Source: Nemertoderma westbladi
Lineage: Eukaryota; Xenacoelomorpha; Nemertodermatida; Nemertodermatidae
Direction: 5' to 3'
Assembly: GCA_032718475.1 (NCBI GenBank)
Contig: JAUCBJ010006579.1
Coordinates: 1-52,265, forward strand
DNA: 52,265 nucleotides
Part shown: positions 1-11,900 of the stretch, in pieces
How the letters are laid out: each line of letters begins with the position of its first letter
How positions within the stretch are numbered: the first letter of the stretch is position 1
Position numbers and translations under genes: made by a program
The notes under the pieces: model-generated
The model's input: the letters and a program-made list of their open reading frames with translations, nothing else
Told to the model about the DNA's origin: nothing
Database searches by the model: none

Positions 1-1419
1 CGTGGCAAGTACTGAAGTACAGTAGTTCAATGAGATATTGTATAAGTACAGTATGTTTATTACTAAACCAGACTTAGACTTAACTATAAATATTTCATTT
101 ACAGTACATTATTGTGATTAAACTAATCCACTTATAAGTTATACTACGGTATTTTTTTATTTTTCTTGCATTTATTATGCGCTGGCAGGCTGGTATTGTA
201 CTATATAATATTATATGGCTTACTCGATTACTAACTGACTATGACTAACACTAGCAGCTTAATTACTGTAGTGTAATATCTGATTACTTTGGAATAATGT
301 CAACCTGAACTTTTTCATGTTAGCAATATTCCATTCTCATTGACTCTGTGTTAAACATGATTAACGTGATTGGTTGCTGCTTAGTCTGTTAGTCTGTTAG
401 TAGCAGCCCCTAGCAGGTTTCGCCGTATCAACGCCTATCTGATGACATCTGATTTAGGGGAGGGAGGTGGTCAACATTTTGGGGAAAAGTGCAGACGTCA
501 TACTTGGACGGCCCCTATGTAATGTTGTGAACGGGGATAAATTATTGTAGGCCGGTGATTTAATTGATGTAATATATCTGTATACTGTATATATATATAA
601 TATAATATACCGGTAGGTCTACAAATATAGCACGTCATTACTACTGGTACCAAAAAGCAAAAACTAGGAATTAGGATAATAAAGATACGAATCTTTAGGG
701 GATTTTCTGTTCGGTGATTCAATTTCAATTCAATTTCAATCCGGGATAGGCCCGGTCCTTTAATTATTCCAAATGCGCAACCCGATAAATTTACAGATAT
801 TACAATATGGAAGCACAATGGCAATTAAACGTGGTATAATCAACTATTTACAGATTTGTTGTATAGGTACTCGAACGGTCAACTGTAGCAATGCTAGTTT
901 AGTAACCGTTGCAGTAAAATAAAGATTATAACACAACATCGGGTTGGCAGTGGGGGGGGGGGGGGGGGGGGGGGCGAGTTGGGGGCTGGGTGGGGGGGGG
1001 GGGGGGGGACTCGATAGCATCAAATTTGCTAAAAAAATTTTAATTTTAATTGAACTTAATTTAATTTTTGAATGCTATTGAAATATTAGCTAATGTATAG
1101 CGGGTGAACCTGCATTGACTTCCCTACAGGAGGAGTACGAGTCAGAATTGAAGCAAGAGAAAAAATCTTACGATGTAGTTAATACAGTAGTTCATATTAA
1201 TTAGTATAAAGTTAGGGAAATACGAGAAATGTATGATAATAAAATAATTCGTTGATTTCGTTTCCGAAAGACAGTTTCCATTTTTTACCTAGGCCTACAC
1301 TCTTCTTACCTTACTCTGTACAGTAGTACTGTAGGCCTACACTAAATAATGCAATGTCCAATAATCTGTGATGACCTTGACCTGCTATGCTACAGTAGCT
1401 ACGTACTGTACACATAGCT
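1..1419. other. AT-rich region without a supported gene
   Basis: I see no convincing coding sequence here; the longest open frames are short and low in complexity. Two long G runs lie close together at about 951-974 and 992-1008. Short GTAGGCCTAC-like palindromes and TACTGTA motifs recur, as elsewhere in the window. Confidence 0.6.
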
Positions 1420-1724
1420 TAAGGCACGTTCACATCCAACGGAACGGTACACCGCGCGGTGTACCGCAGGGCCAGCGGTAAACCGCTGACTGTGAACGAC
1501 ACAACAGGTAGTTGTGCGCTAAACCGCGCGTTTTACCACAGCCCATTTAAACAATGTTAAAACAATTTCCTGTTGAATTCACAGTCGACAAATAGACAAT
1601 CAGTTACCGCAATGGTACCGTTGGGTGTGGATGGGCTCCGGGTGGGTAGTGAACCACTGGCTTACCGCTTCAATACAGCTAGACTACTTTACCGCTCACG
1701 CACCGTTGGATGTGAACGGGGCTT
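1420..1724. mobile_element. Short inverted-repeat element (MITE-like)
   Basis: The left end reads GGCACGTTCACATCCAACGG and the right end is its near-perfect reverse complement (CCGTTGGATGTGAACGGGGC at about 1703-1722). The interior is more GC-rich than its surroundings and full of CGCGCGGT and GCGGTAAACCGC type palindromes. There is no transposase. A target duplication could not be fixed, so the superfamily is open. The 61-codon open frame inside it (1573-1758) is most likely fortuitous. Confidence 0.6.
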
Positions 1725-2185
1725 TACAGTACCATTAAACGCATTCTCAAAGTATTAATAATGCAGCAGACAGACATAACGGCTCTGTTTATAATCCTGC
1801 GAAAACGATCGGGTTATAGTTGCTCAATTAAAATCAGTCAATATAAATGTGCCAGACATACTGTATAGTTTGTGAGCCAAATCTATTGTCCATCATTCCA
1901 ATACACGAATGTCAGAAATGTTAATCCCTACTTATATAATATTAACTCCAACAATATATTTATATTGGGAGTGTGTGTGTGTTGGGGGGGGGGGGGGGGG
2001 GGGGGGGGTAGGCTTATTATTATTACAATACAGTACATAAAAATATACAAAACAATTAAAGAAAGTAACTCGATATTGATATTAACTCTTAATAGACTCT
2101 ATCTGATCCGATATATTGGCCACTCAAGAAACTCATAATCCTCTAATTCAAGATGACTTTAATAATAATTAATAACTTAGATTAC
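1725..2185. other. Intergenic AT-rich DNA with a poly-G tract
   Basis: No gene is seen. A GTGTGTGT stretch runs into an uninterrupted G run at about 1985-2008. The open frame crossing it owes its length to the low-complexity run. Confidence 0.55.
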
Positions 2186-2219
2186 TTAAGCGAAACATAT
2201 CTTTATATTATTGACAGCC

Positions 2220-3997
2220 ATGAACAAACTGTCTCTACAGTACCTCATATCTGAAGCGAATGCACCCGGACCCGCTAATGGAACTGAAATGTTTATACCA
2301 CACAATGATGTATTTAACGCAAGAGGAACCATTACCCGTTTATCCTGACGGCTTTGAATCATGGCGAATCTTTGAATAATTTTTGAGTCATGGAGAATTA
2401 TTGTTAGCAACCGAAGATACCAATACTCCAGAGTATTCGAGATACTTCAGAGTTAGAAATGGGAAAAGCGTTTTAAAATGAGGAATTTCTAGCCGAGATG
2501 GCTGATTTCAGACAAACCATTCATAATAAACACAACATAACTCTTGCTGAACTTCTCATGAAAATAAGAAATGAAATCCAACAAGAACAAACTTTTTAGA
2601 GATTGTAGCTGCAACCGATAAAGGATAATTTTCTGTAACGGCGCTTCAACCTCAGACTCAGACCTTGTCTTATGGATATAAGACTGTAGGTCTTATGTAC
2701 ATCCAGTGCCATGTACGAAAGTTTTCTCGGAACAGTACGGCTGATTTGAAATCATTGAACAGCAGGAACTTTTTTCGGACGATGTTAAGATGATTCCATG
2801 ATCAGCGACGCCCCCATGTGGATCCACTTGTACTGATTGTCATGTATAAATTTATATAATTAATTAGAGTCCGTTAAACTTAGTTAGAGACTACATTCAT
2901 CTATCAATAATATATCCGACATCCAATATACGTTTGTTTGGGGCCTATCCAGTTGGTTATAATAAATTGCTAGATTAGTTCCTAAGTAAATATACATTCC
3001 GTATCCTTTGTAGTTGTAAATCATGTATCTGTTTGAACTCAGTAGAAAATAATGTGTAATGCACCATTTTGTAAAGTTCACTGTCACAATATTGAATATA
3101 GAGTTTACGTTGTTATATTAAAGAAAAACAATTTTCTATTTTGGAACTTCCAGTTGGGGAAAATCCATTATACTGGTGTAGTCAAACTCAAGGTTAAATA
3201 TAGAAATATTGCTTTCTTTCCTAAATAACATTATGTAATAAAATACTATGAAAAATATGTCATGTTAGAAAGACACTATGTCATAAAGTCAGAAGACCCT
3301 CGTGCTGATATGAGTTTTTTCCACTTGGTTAATCCCTTATATATGGTGCAAGTAGAACAACTTCAGCAAGACTCAAATAAAATCATTATAACTCTTTCCG
3401 CAGACCCTTCAACAATCAATGCATTAAAGACAATTTAACACCGTTTTTGAACCTTGAAAGATCTATAAAACAAAACATAGTTCATTGGATCTGGGGATGT
3501 TACATTTGCGGAGAATAAACTGCATGCAATGGTAGATAATGTTATAGTAAATAAACAATTCCCCAGCTGTGACGACATTATAATAGCCAAAGGCATACTT
3601 CTTGAATGCCTGTGGAGCAGACCGCTCGTTGAGAATGGGAGGTACTCTAGCGGCCATCCAACGTTTTGGAGTTATGATTTACGCTAACGTGGACTTGCAA
3701 AGGGTACCAATGCCGTCTTTGACGCTATGTCATTCCGACAGACAGAATTGTTACACGGAAAATTTCGTTAATGCGGAAAACTACATTTGTAGAGCAAAGA
3801 GTCACCCAGTTATGGGTATAGATGCAACAATGTTACCCCACGCTTTATTAAACAACATATTCAATGAGAGTATTTATAAGATTGGATCTGCGGTATATGG
3901 CGATTTGATAAATGACTTTACACCGACGAATGACATTCCGGTCCCCTTCGAGGACTCCCCATTAATAGTCCCATGGGCCGAAGGATGCGTGTTTTAA
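2220..3997 (+). pseudogene. Decayed coding region of unknown identity
   Basis: On the + strand a series of protein-like segments follow each other in changing frames. One starts at an ATG near 2220. Others lie near 2340-2480 and 2490-2600. A segment near 3127-3437 has a single internal stop, one lies near 3495-3645, and the last is an intact 3' part at 3602-3997 ending in TAA. Residue use is that of a folded globular protein (Cys, Trp, His, Pro well spread), unlike chance frames in this AT-rich DNA. At least four frame changes and several stops separate the segments, so it is not functional as read. I do not recognise the family. A gene from an endogenised large DNA virus or an old transposon is possible but untested. 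Confidence 0.4.
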
Positions 3998-4799
3998 CGA
4001 ACAAATGATGAAAAATAAAAAAGAAAAAGAATGAAAAAAAACAAATAATGGAAATGATAATCAACTTCGTAACATAGAACGAACTTCCACTGCACATATA
4101 GCTGAATACATATAACTTTATTAACCATCAATTTATTATTAACTAGAAAGGTTACAACAAATGTATCCTTTGCTTTGGCACAACATAAAAATAATTCTTC
4201 AATACAAATTAATGACGTCACATATATACAAATCGCAAGTAATTGAAACAAACTAGGACATTTTATAACTGTTGAATTTACACTAACTTATCGCGGACAT
4301 TGTCGAGCTTAGCGAGACAAATACGAAAACGAGACAAAAAATTTATATATTTGCCACGACTTATATCGTTTTGTTTGTTGAAAGCCACTTTTTGAAAAAA
4401 AAAACATAAATATCTGCCATCGAAGCTTTTCCATTGTGAAATAACTAAAACGAAAGTGATATTGATATTGAGATTATTGTGATATTATATATATTCTAGA
4501 ATATTAAATGTTGATGGAAACCGCAATTTCATGATTGTTTACAATATAATGTTTACGCTAATTCGACTGAACTTGGTGGGATTGATCGATTTTCCAGTCT
4601 GATTATATACCTTTATGCAATTCAAACTATTTCTTAATATAAATTATTTGCTCTTTGCTAATTTACCGAAACCTCTACCCGTAAATGTTGTAAATAACCA
4701 ATAATTGTGTTGGTCTCTCAGTCCTTTACTTTATTTCATAAAACACACCAATTATATATTCATATAAACTGCTCCATTTACTAACATTGCGCTACTTTA
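3998..4799. other. AT-rich flank left of the LTR element
   Basis: No gene is supported. This is the left flanking DNA of the LTR retrotransposon that starts at 4805. Confidence 0.6.
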
Positions 4800-4804
4800 C
4801 TCCC
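4800..4804. repeat. Target-site duplication CTCCC (left copy)
   Basis: CTCCC immediately precedes the TG that opens the left LTR. The same five bases follow the CA closing the right LTR at 15500-15504. This fixes both ends of the element and shows a single integration event. Confidence 0.85.
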
Positions 4805-5989
4805 TGTTCGCGCTTTTGAAGACCTTTAGCAGTTTAACCTGCCAAAATTTATATGTCTTTTAGTTAATTAACACACCTTTAGCATACGACAATATTTTAT
4901 GCTAATAAACAAAACATTAGCCGAAGCCAGCCCATGCGCGATCATTCACCCGATGGATCTACACCCGGGAGGCTGAATTCGGATGCTTAGATTTTATTAT
5001 TGCAGTGTAAGGTTGCAGTGTAAGCCTACTGTATTATTCGATTGATCGCTAATATGTAATTTCTGACAGATATTATTAACTTTCGGGAAATATTAACAGT
5101 TCCTTTAGGACGTGACGCTCTATCTATTTAAACAGAGCTAGGACTTATACTAAACGCAACGATAAGGCTTATGATTAAAGTATAAGTCGCACTCTTTAGG
5201 AAATGCTTTGTTACCAGTCACATCACACTCACAATCATGCACACTATTCTGCCGACCGTCAGTATATTTGATCACACATAAAGAGAACAGCAATTGACTC
5301 AGGTAGTGTCTACTAAATAACATTAGATTCAATACACACCACATTGATATAAATCGCAATTGTTATATATAGCCCGCCTCTCTAACCTGTAGTGTATCAA
5401 GAAAATTGGGAATTTTGGGTGATTTATCCGTATTCTCCAAAGAGCAATATTTCCATCAACAAATAGATACAATTAATAACTGACGGTAAATAGCAGCACA
5501 AACAATATGATTAGTGCAGTTAAATTAAGTGAGGTAACACCGCCGGTAACAGTTATACTTTCTATAATCTAAGCAGTTTTTGCTAGAGTTGTTCCAAAAG
5601 CCGGTGTTATGGCGAAAAATGGGAACACAACAACAGAAACATGTGACTACTGCTCTATACGAAGATACCAACTCCCTTATTCCACGAAGCTCCCGTTCAA
5701 CACAGAGGATGAGCATAGAGATAGGAAATTCAGTTCAGTAGCGCTGGGATAGGTCGAAATCAACGCCTACGCAAATTCTATTGGCCGACACGGACAGCAA
5801 GGCTTAGGCAACCTCTCTAGGCTAGTTGGCCGATTAAACTGAGCCCAGATATCTCCGTACAGCACATCAGCCAATAAGCCGGTAGCTTGCACTATTTTAG
5901 TTATAAATCCCTTTGAGAGTATTCTAGCGACTGGGGGGGAACTGGCCAGCAAAGGCAAACGTATCAGTTATCTCACAAAAGCTTTTACA
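4805..5989 (-). repeat. 3' long terminal repeat (LTR)
   Basis: The repeat starts with TG and ends with CA. It matches 14313-15499 along its whole length. I see two base differences (near 5702 and 5973) and one 2-bp indel (near 5343). The short frames inside (such as 5767-5958) recur in the other LTR and are not genes. Confidence 0.92.
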
Positions 5990-6067
5990 CCGCTCCCAGA
6001 AAATGGGATTTAAGTCTATAAAATATACAAAATCACAGTTTCTCAAATACGAAAATACTCTAAACAG

Positions 6068-7357
6068 TTAGTCTTTCATGCGCGGACGGCGTTTACGCAG
6101 TTTTTTAAAGCTAGCCAGAGTCTTTTTCTCTTTGGGGCGAGCCACTTTACAAGGAGGGCTATAACTCCTGGGTGAAGGGTGCAACATGATTGCATCAGAG
6201 GGTATAGGATTATGGTCGGTGTATCCGCCAGTCGAAGTGCCGAGTTGATTTACATCAACGTCGGGGGAGAGGGGTCTAACGGCTTTGAGAGCTCGTTTCA
6301 AGACAGCCGCTCTTACGGGTCCTTTACGAGTGGTCTGAACGAGGGCCGTGGGTGGACCATAGGCAGTTAGAAACTTCCTTGGTTTAATGGTTCTTTCCAA
6401 CTCGCGTTCGCGGGCTCGGTACTCGTAAGGCCGTCGATATACTTCCTGTAACTCGATATGCGTGATTTCTGTTCGACAGAAGCGAATAGATAAGGATGGA
6501 ACGCATAAATTCCTTCGTAAGCGCGTCCAGGATAATAGCGATGGCGCGAATCACGATGTAAATCAGCGTTCGCTTCCCAAGCTCTAATGTAACGTAGTGT
6601 GATCATTTCATCTACGCTTTCCAAATCGCGATTAAAAGGGCAATCGAAACTGGCGTGTCCCTTTAGTGGACAGTGGTGATATTGAGTCATAAATTGAGGG
6701 CAAACCGCAAAAATATGCAAATTATTAAATCTGCAATACGCTCAATAAATTTCCATCGCCGGTTGTTCGTGGAAATAGGAACAGCGGACGTTTGTGTCCA
6801 TGGGCGTAACATGGTCTCTCGATGCGCATAACCGACAACGTTGCCGAGAAACATAGTTGGCATGGCGATAATCGTACGCAGTGAGACACTGTGGACCTTG
6901 ATACCATTCTAGGATGTAATCGTTGTCGCTGTTCCGAGCGCGATAGGCTGAATCTCCTCAGATTCTAGGCATATTGGTTCGTCTTCCCAGTCTGTTACGA
7001 ATAGAATTTTCGTGATCTATTCTCGGTTTATCGTTACGACTCCGCTGGGTATGATATTTAAATAGAACCATTTCCCTTTAGGGTGTCTACATCGTCCGTA
7101 TCATGTAAATCGATAGGATGGCCGGTAGTTAAGAAGTCCATATACGTACCATTACGATGCGTATAGCGAGCGGTTAATTTTCGATAGTCCAATTCACGCG
7201 TAAGTTGCTCTTGGGACATCGGCGGTTCGATATAACGACCATCGTCCTCCGTAATAGTCGGATCGGCTTCACCGCGTATCAAGCTATCCACAAACGCTTG
7301 TAAAGGTAGAGTATATCGCTCTCTAATACCAAGGTCATCTTCTATTAATTCCGTCAT
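6068..7357 (-). pseudogene. Extra ORF of the BEL-type element, unrecognised, with Cys/His motifs
   Basis: Downstream of Gag-protease, in the same direction, lies a decayed ORF that starts at the ATG at 7357. The first 99 codons are open and acidic. After a frame change near 7060 comes an Arg-rich stretch and a segment with a CxxC...H pattern (RCRLCASRDH). It runs through in-frame TGA codons near 6955 and 6745 into a second Cys/His cluster (HHCPLKGHASFDC). Another frame change near 6440 leads to a Pro-rich, strongly basic C-terminus (KLRKRRPRMKD) ending at 6068. The region is richer in GC than the rest of the element. It is neither integrase nor reverse transcriptase by any motif I can see. 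A nucleic-acid-binding accessory protein would fit the composition, but no family is recognised. Confidence 0.5.
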
Positions 7358-8980
7358 ATCTGCTATCTGAGTTTATTAATATTAGTATGAGTCAATATTT
7401 AGGCAAGCGGGCGTCGCTGCCTACTAGTCTTCGACCCCGGACAGTGGGTTTCTCAGCGCCGATGTACCGTTGTCGCGGTGTTTGCGCCAACATGTAGCAA
7501 CAGCACGACAACGATAATCGACACAAGTCCCACCACTGTCTGTCCCAAAGGCTTGAATCCACTTGAGGTTATCTCGGTAGAGTTAGGCTACTTTACAATT
7601 GCGATTAGCTACTGTAAACACACTTTAGTAGTATCATTCACCTATAAACGCACAAATTCCATACAATCATTACTTACTGCACACATGCAAGCCATTTTGT
7701 CCGTTAGTCATTGTCTTCCAGAATGTCACGTTATTACTATGTATCCTTGGATACTAATAGTGCGCTATGTATTCTCTTATGCTACGCAATGGGGCAAGCC
7801 TTTATTGTTCCTTTAACTTGCTTCTAATTCCAGCGTGGGTGTTGCCATGGTGACATTATGGAAAACTAGCGGTAGAATTAGGGTAATTCTCATGCATACA
7901 GATCTGGGATGTTATTTAATAGTAATTCTTTAATTGTCAATATCCTCTTTATGCATGATTTTATAAATTTTATCGGCTATTGACTATATGTTGGAGATTC
8001 TCACACTCTAATACACTCAATATGAATCTCCGCTCCCATGATCTATTAATTACTGGAATTTTGGGAATGTTATAAATTGCACAAAATGACAATTTATGAA
8101 ATTCATTTGAATATGAATTTAAATTTATTCCCGTGAATTTTATTATTTGATGTTAAATTGACACAAATTTTATTCCAGAGCATATCTGGGGACTTAGGAT
8201 CCTTAATTCTATAAAATAGTCCTTCTAAGAATATCGGTAAATACTGCGATATCTTAATTGACTAGAAATTTTAAAGGATCGGGATTTTACAGATTTTAAT
8301 AAATATTAAATTAATATTTAGGATGGGCACCGATTTATTCCAGAACTTGTCTGGGGACATTAACCACTGATTCTAGAATTTGTCTTTCAAGTATATCGGT
8401 GGGTGCCACGATATCTTAATCGACTAGAATTACAGAAGGTCAAAAGTTTAACAGATTTATTTGCGATTTACGCTACTGTTAGAGGGACATCACGCTACTA
8501 TATGTATTATTTGTTATAAGGTAGAAGAGCAATATCGCACGAAGCAATGTCAGTGTGAAGAGGCAAGTCGTTTCCAAGGTCTACCCAGAGCTTGGTTTAG
8601 CCGAGACACGAGGATCTGAACTTTGCATTCCTAATACTCTGCCTACCAATAATACTTAAATATAGTAGCGGCTTTATTGTACTTTAATAAGTACGGACAT
8701 TTCATCTTACTGTAGTCACGTATTTATAATATGATACGGACAGTAAGGAAAGAGAAAAAATAATTATTTCTCGCCGTCGCACTAAATATATATTATAAAT
8801 AATTACGTACGTAATAAACACTAATATATTGCACTAATCTACTAAATAATCCCTAAAATAACATTCTACCAAATAAAATTAAAGAAAACGATTATAATAA
8901 TATTACATAATAATACATACATAAATATAAAATAAAAACAAATATAAAATGATATAGTCACACACCCACTCCATATGTTA
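7358..8980. other. Non-coding spacer of the LTR element
   Basis: This is AT-rich with no supported ORF. Integrase would be expected around here in an autonomous BEL/Pao element, and I see none. Two diverged tandem copies of a roughly 170-bp unit occur at about 8163-8290 and 8330-8460, sharing TTATTCCAGA...TCTGGGGAC and GATATCTTAAT.GACTAGAA. Confidence 0.6.
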
Positions 8981-11900
8981 TTACGTTATGGAGTCCCTAG
9001 ATATTTGTCGGATTAGGGAAGTGGTCGTAGGAAGAGTATCTTGCCTTCCATAGTTTCCGGACAGTTTTTGGTCTCTTTCCAGTAAACATAAACGACCAGC
9101 TGGGTGATTGGGTTGTCGTGTTACTTTCTCCGCTCCCTTGGCCTGTCTACTCTCCGCCGTGGTAAGATGAGGAGGCCATTCATCTTCTTCTTTACTTAGG
9201 GAGTCGGGTCCACCTAACCAGCCGGGAGTATCTATCCGTTCTTGAGGAGTCGCTCCTCTGGAAGCGATGTCGGCTAGATTAATCATCTCGGGGCGATGTC
9301 TCCATTGATCTTCATTGGAGTTAATATCGTCATTATCTGAGGAGTATGGTGTTCCCTCAGTTAGTTCGTCCACTTCACTGCTCTCCACTTCCCAACCATT
9401 TATCTGGCATATTCTTTCTGGTGGTAGTCTCTCTTCGAGAGTTCTGCGGGAAGGGCCAGTAAAGTACCAACCTACTCTAGTTCTTACCGCATAGGTTTGT
9501 AGTGGCTGCGGTTGAGCAGGTCGTTTTTCCAATGTCTCGAGCGCCTCGTGCGCGTTTTGGCCGATAAGTATTTGCACTCCAGGATAATCCGTCTGGAATC
9601 GAGGTATTTTAAGTTGTTGGATGCTCTTGTCCTCGTTCCAGTTATAAGGCTCTACTTGGGTATTAGCGAAGTTCTTTATAGCTACCATTTTTACTGACCT
9701 TATACTTTGTTCTCCTAATTTATCCTGTGGGGTGGACAACGCACCTACATAGTAATCTGCCGTTATGGTAGATTTCCAAACCTGTATAACTCCTGACATA
9801 TTTAACTTAGTTCGGAATTTGGGTTGTCCAGCAAAGATGTCTTCGGCTAGTTCTTGATCGATGAATGTTCCTGTACTGCCGGAGTCAAGGAGGGCATTCA
9901 CTATGTAACCTTTGTTAGGACCCTGAACTCTTACCTGCACTACAGGAAATTCTCTAATTCCTACGTTGGAAGTTGAAGGTTTCCAGGATGGTTGTCTGTC
10001 AAAGTTAGTTGGGGAGAACTCATTGTCGGTGTCCTTTTCGTAAGTAAGTGCTCGATACACTGCGGTATTTATTAGGTAACAGGATTCGTTGGCGTCGGAG
10101 AATTCGTCCGTATAGAATCCTTCCCACTCAGAACTTTGGTCAGTGTCGTTCACATCACTGAATTGGACATGTGATTTGGGCTCACTTACCTGACTCGGGC
10201 TGTTTCGTTCGAATTCACTTTGTAACAAGATGTGATGTTTCGCACCGCACTTTGCACACTTTATGTCGGAGTAACAGGTTCGCCGCTGGTGTCCGCGTCT
10301 GAGGCAATTATAGCATAACCGCTTGTCCCACACAACTGTACGTCTGTCTACAAGGGATTTCTTTAGGAATTCCGCACACGCACTCAAACGGTGGGGCCCG
10401 TCGCACAGCGCACAGTTTGGTTTAATGTTACTCACTTTACCTTGGGTGACGTTATGCACTCTAGTTCTTTCTTCGGGCTTTCTTCCGTGTACTCTGTTAG
10501 GAAACTGAAGAGGAGTCTTATCAACCTGTTCTCTCCTGTCATGGGTTCGAGCTTTAGATTTACTTACGTTCTTTGAGGTCTTGTTAACATAGTAAAATTT
10601 CTCGGTGTCTTTCTCGCTGTCTTCTTCTTGAGAAGCTTGGCTTTCGCCGTCATCAGTATAACACACCGGTGTTACTCTTCTCCTAGAAACGGGTTTCTCA
10701 CTTACCTTATTTTCCGGTGTTTTCTCTCTGGATTGCTTTAGGAGTTGTAATTTAACTTCGCCATCCAAGAATGACATGAGATCAGCCATGGTAGGGTCTC
10801 GTTGTTGTTGTTCCATCGTATATAACACCTTCTTGTCCCAGCGTGTACCTACTCCACCCTTGGGCAAAGTAGATGCTAAGGCTCCTACAACCATAGAATT
10901 CTGGTATTCATGAGACTTACCTAACCAATCTAGTTGTCTACAGATCTCCTGAATCTCATCGGAAAACTCTATAATCCCGCTGCTAAGAAACTTTCGGGGG
11001 GCCATTAATTTCGTATATAAATACCTAGCTATGTTATTCCTATTACCATACCTGATGTTTAGTGTATCCCAAACTTGTCTTAATCCATCTGGATGTCCAA
11101 TAAATTTTAACGCCATTGACTTGGGAGGTCCTTCCAAACACTCGATGAGGAATCTAAGTTTCTCTCCGTTGGATAACACAGAGTTCTGTATGTTATCTTT
11201 ATAATATTCATTAAAAGGTAACCATTTCATCTCATCTCCATTGAACTTGACTATCTCTCCAACCTTTACCGCTTGACGGGCTTCGGTTCTAGCCATTTGA
11301 CGCGTAAAACTTTCTTGGGCCATCGTGTTATTGAATATCGAGTTATCGGTATATAAATTTCTCGAATTATTATCAAGTCTATTGGGAATGTCATTAACAA
11401 CAGGCGTATAATCACCCTTAATAGGGTTTGCTATAGGAGTTTCTACTTCACTAGCAGTATAGATGCGTGTAGGCTCCACACCTTGCGCATGTAATACTTC
11501 AGACCTAACAGGCTGACACACTGTTACAGGGGTTATTGGTATTCCCTTTTGTAGGTTGACTAATTTGTCGCATTCTAGTGCGATACTTTGCTGCACTTTT
11601 TGCAACTCTAACCTACTTTCCCTTACTGTTCCCTTGAGCTGCTGAACAGTCTCTTCCATTTCCCTGACCTGCTGAGAGGAGCACAAACAGTGTTCCCTCA
11701 GCTGCTCGAGCAGGAGACCCATCTCCCGTCGTCCCTCAGCTACCCACTCAACCGCCGAAGCGGGAGTCGCCAACGTAGTAGCGGGCGAGCGAGAGACGAC
11801 GGGCGATAAATTCTTGATGCCTCGCTTGGCGTCCAGGACGGGTTCGGACTCGGGAACAGTCCTACTGGGCACAGGTAGTCTTCTGGTTTGTTTCTTCAAG

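Noticed and set aside
2220-3997. Named viral capsid gene
   Set aside because: The decayed region has a virus-like feel, but I could not match any family motif, so no such name is given.
5767-5958. 63-codon ORF, repeated at 15277-15468
   Set aside because: It lies within both LTRs and owes its duplication to them; it has no recognised protein features.
7478-7816. 112-codon + strand ORF
   Set aside because: It lies antisense in the spacer of the LTR element, with low-complexity composition and no recognisable motif.
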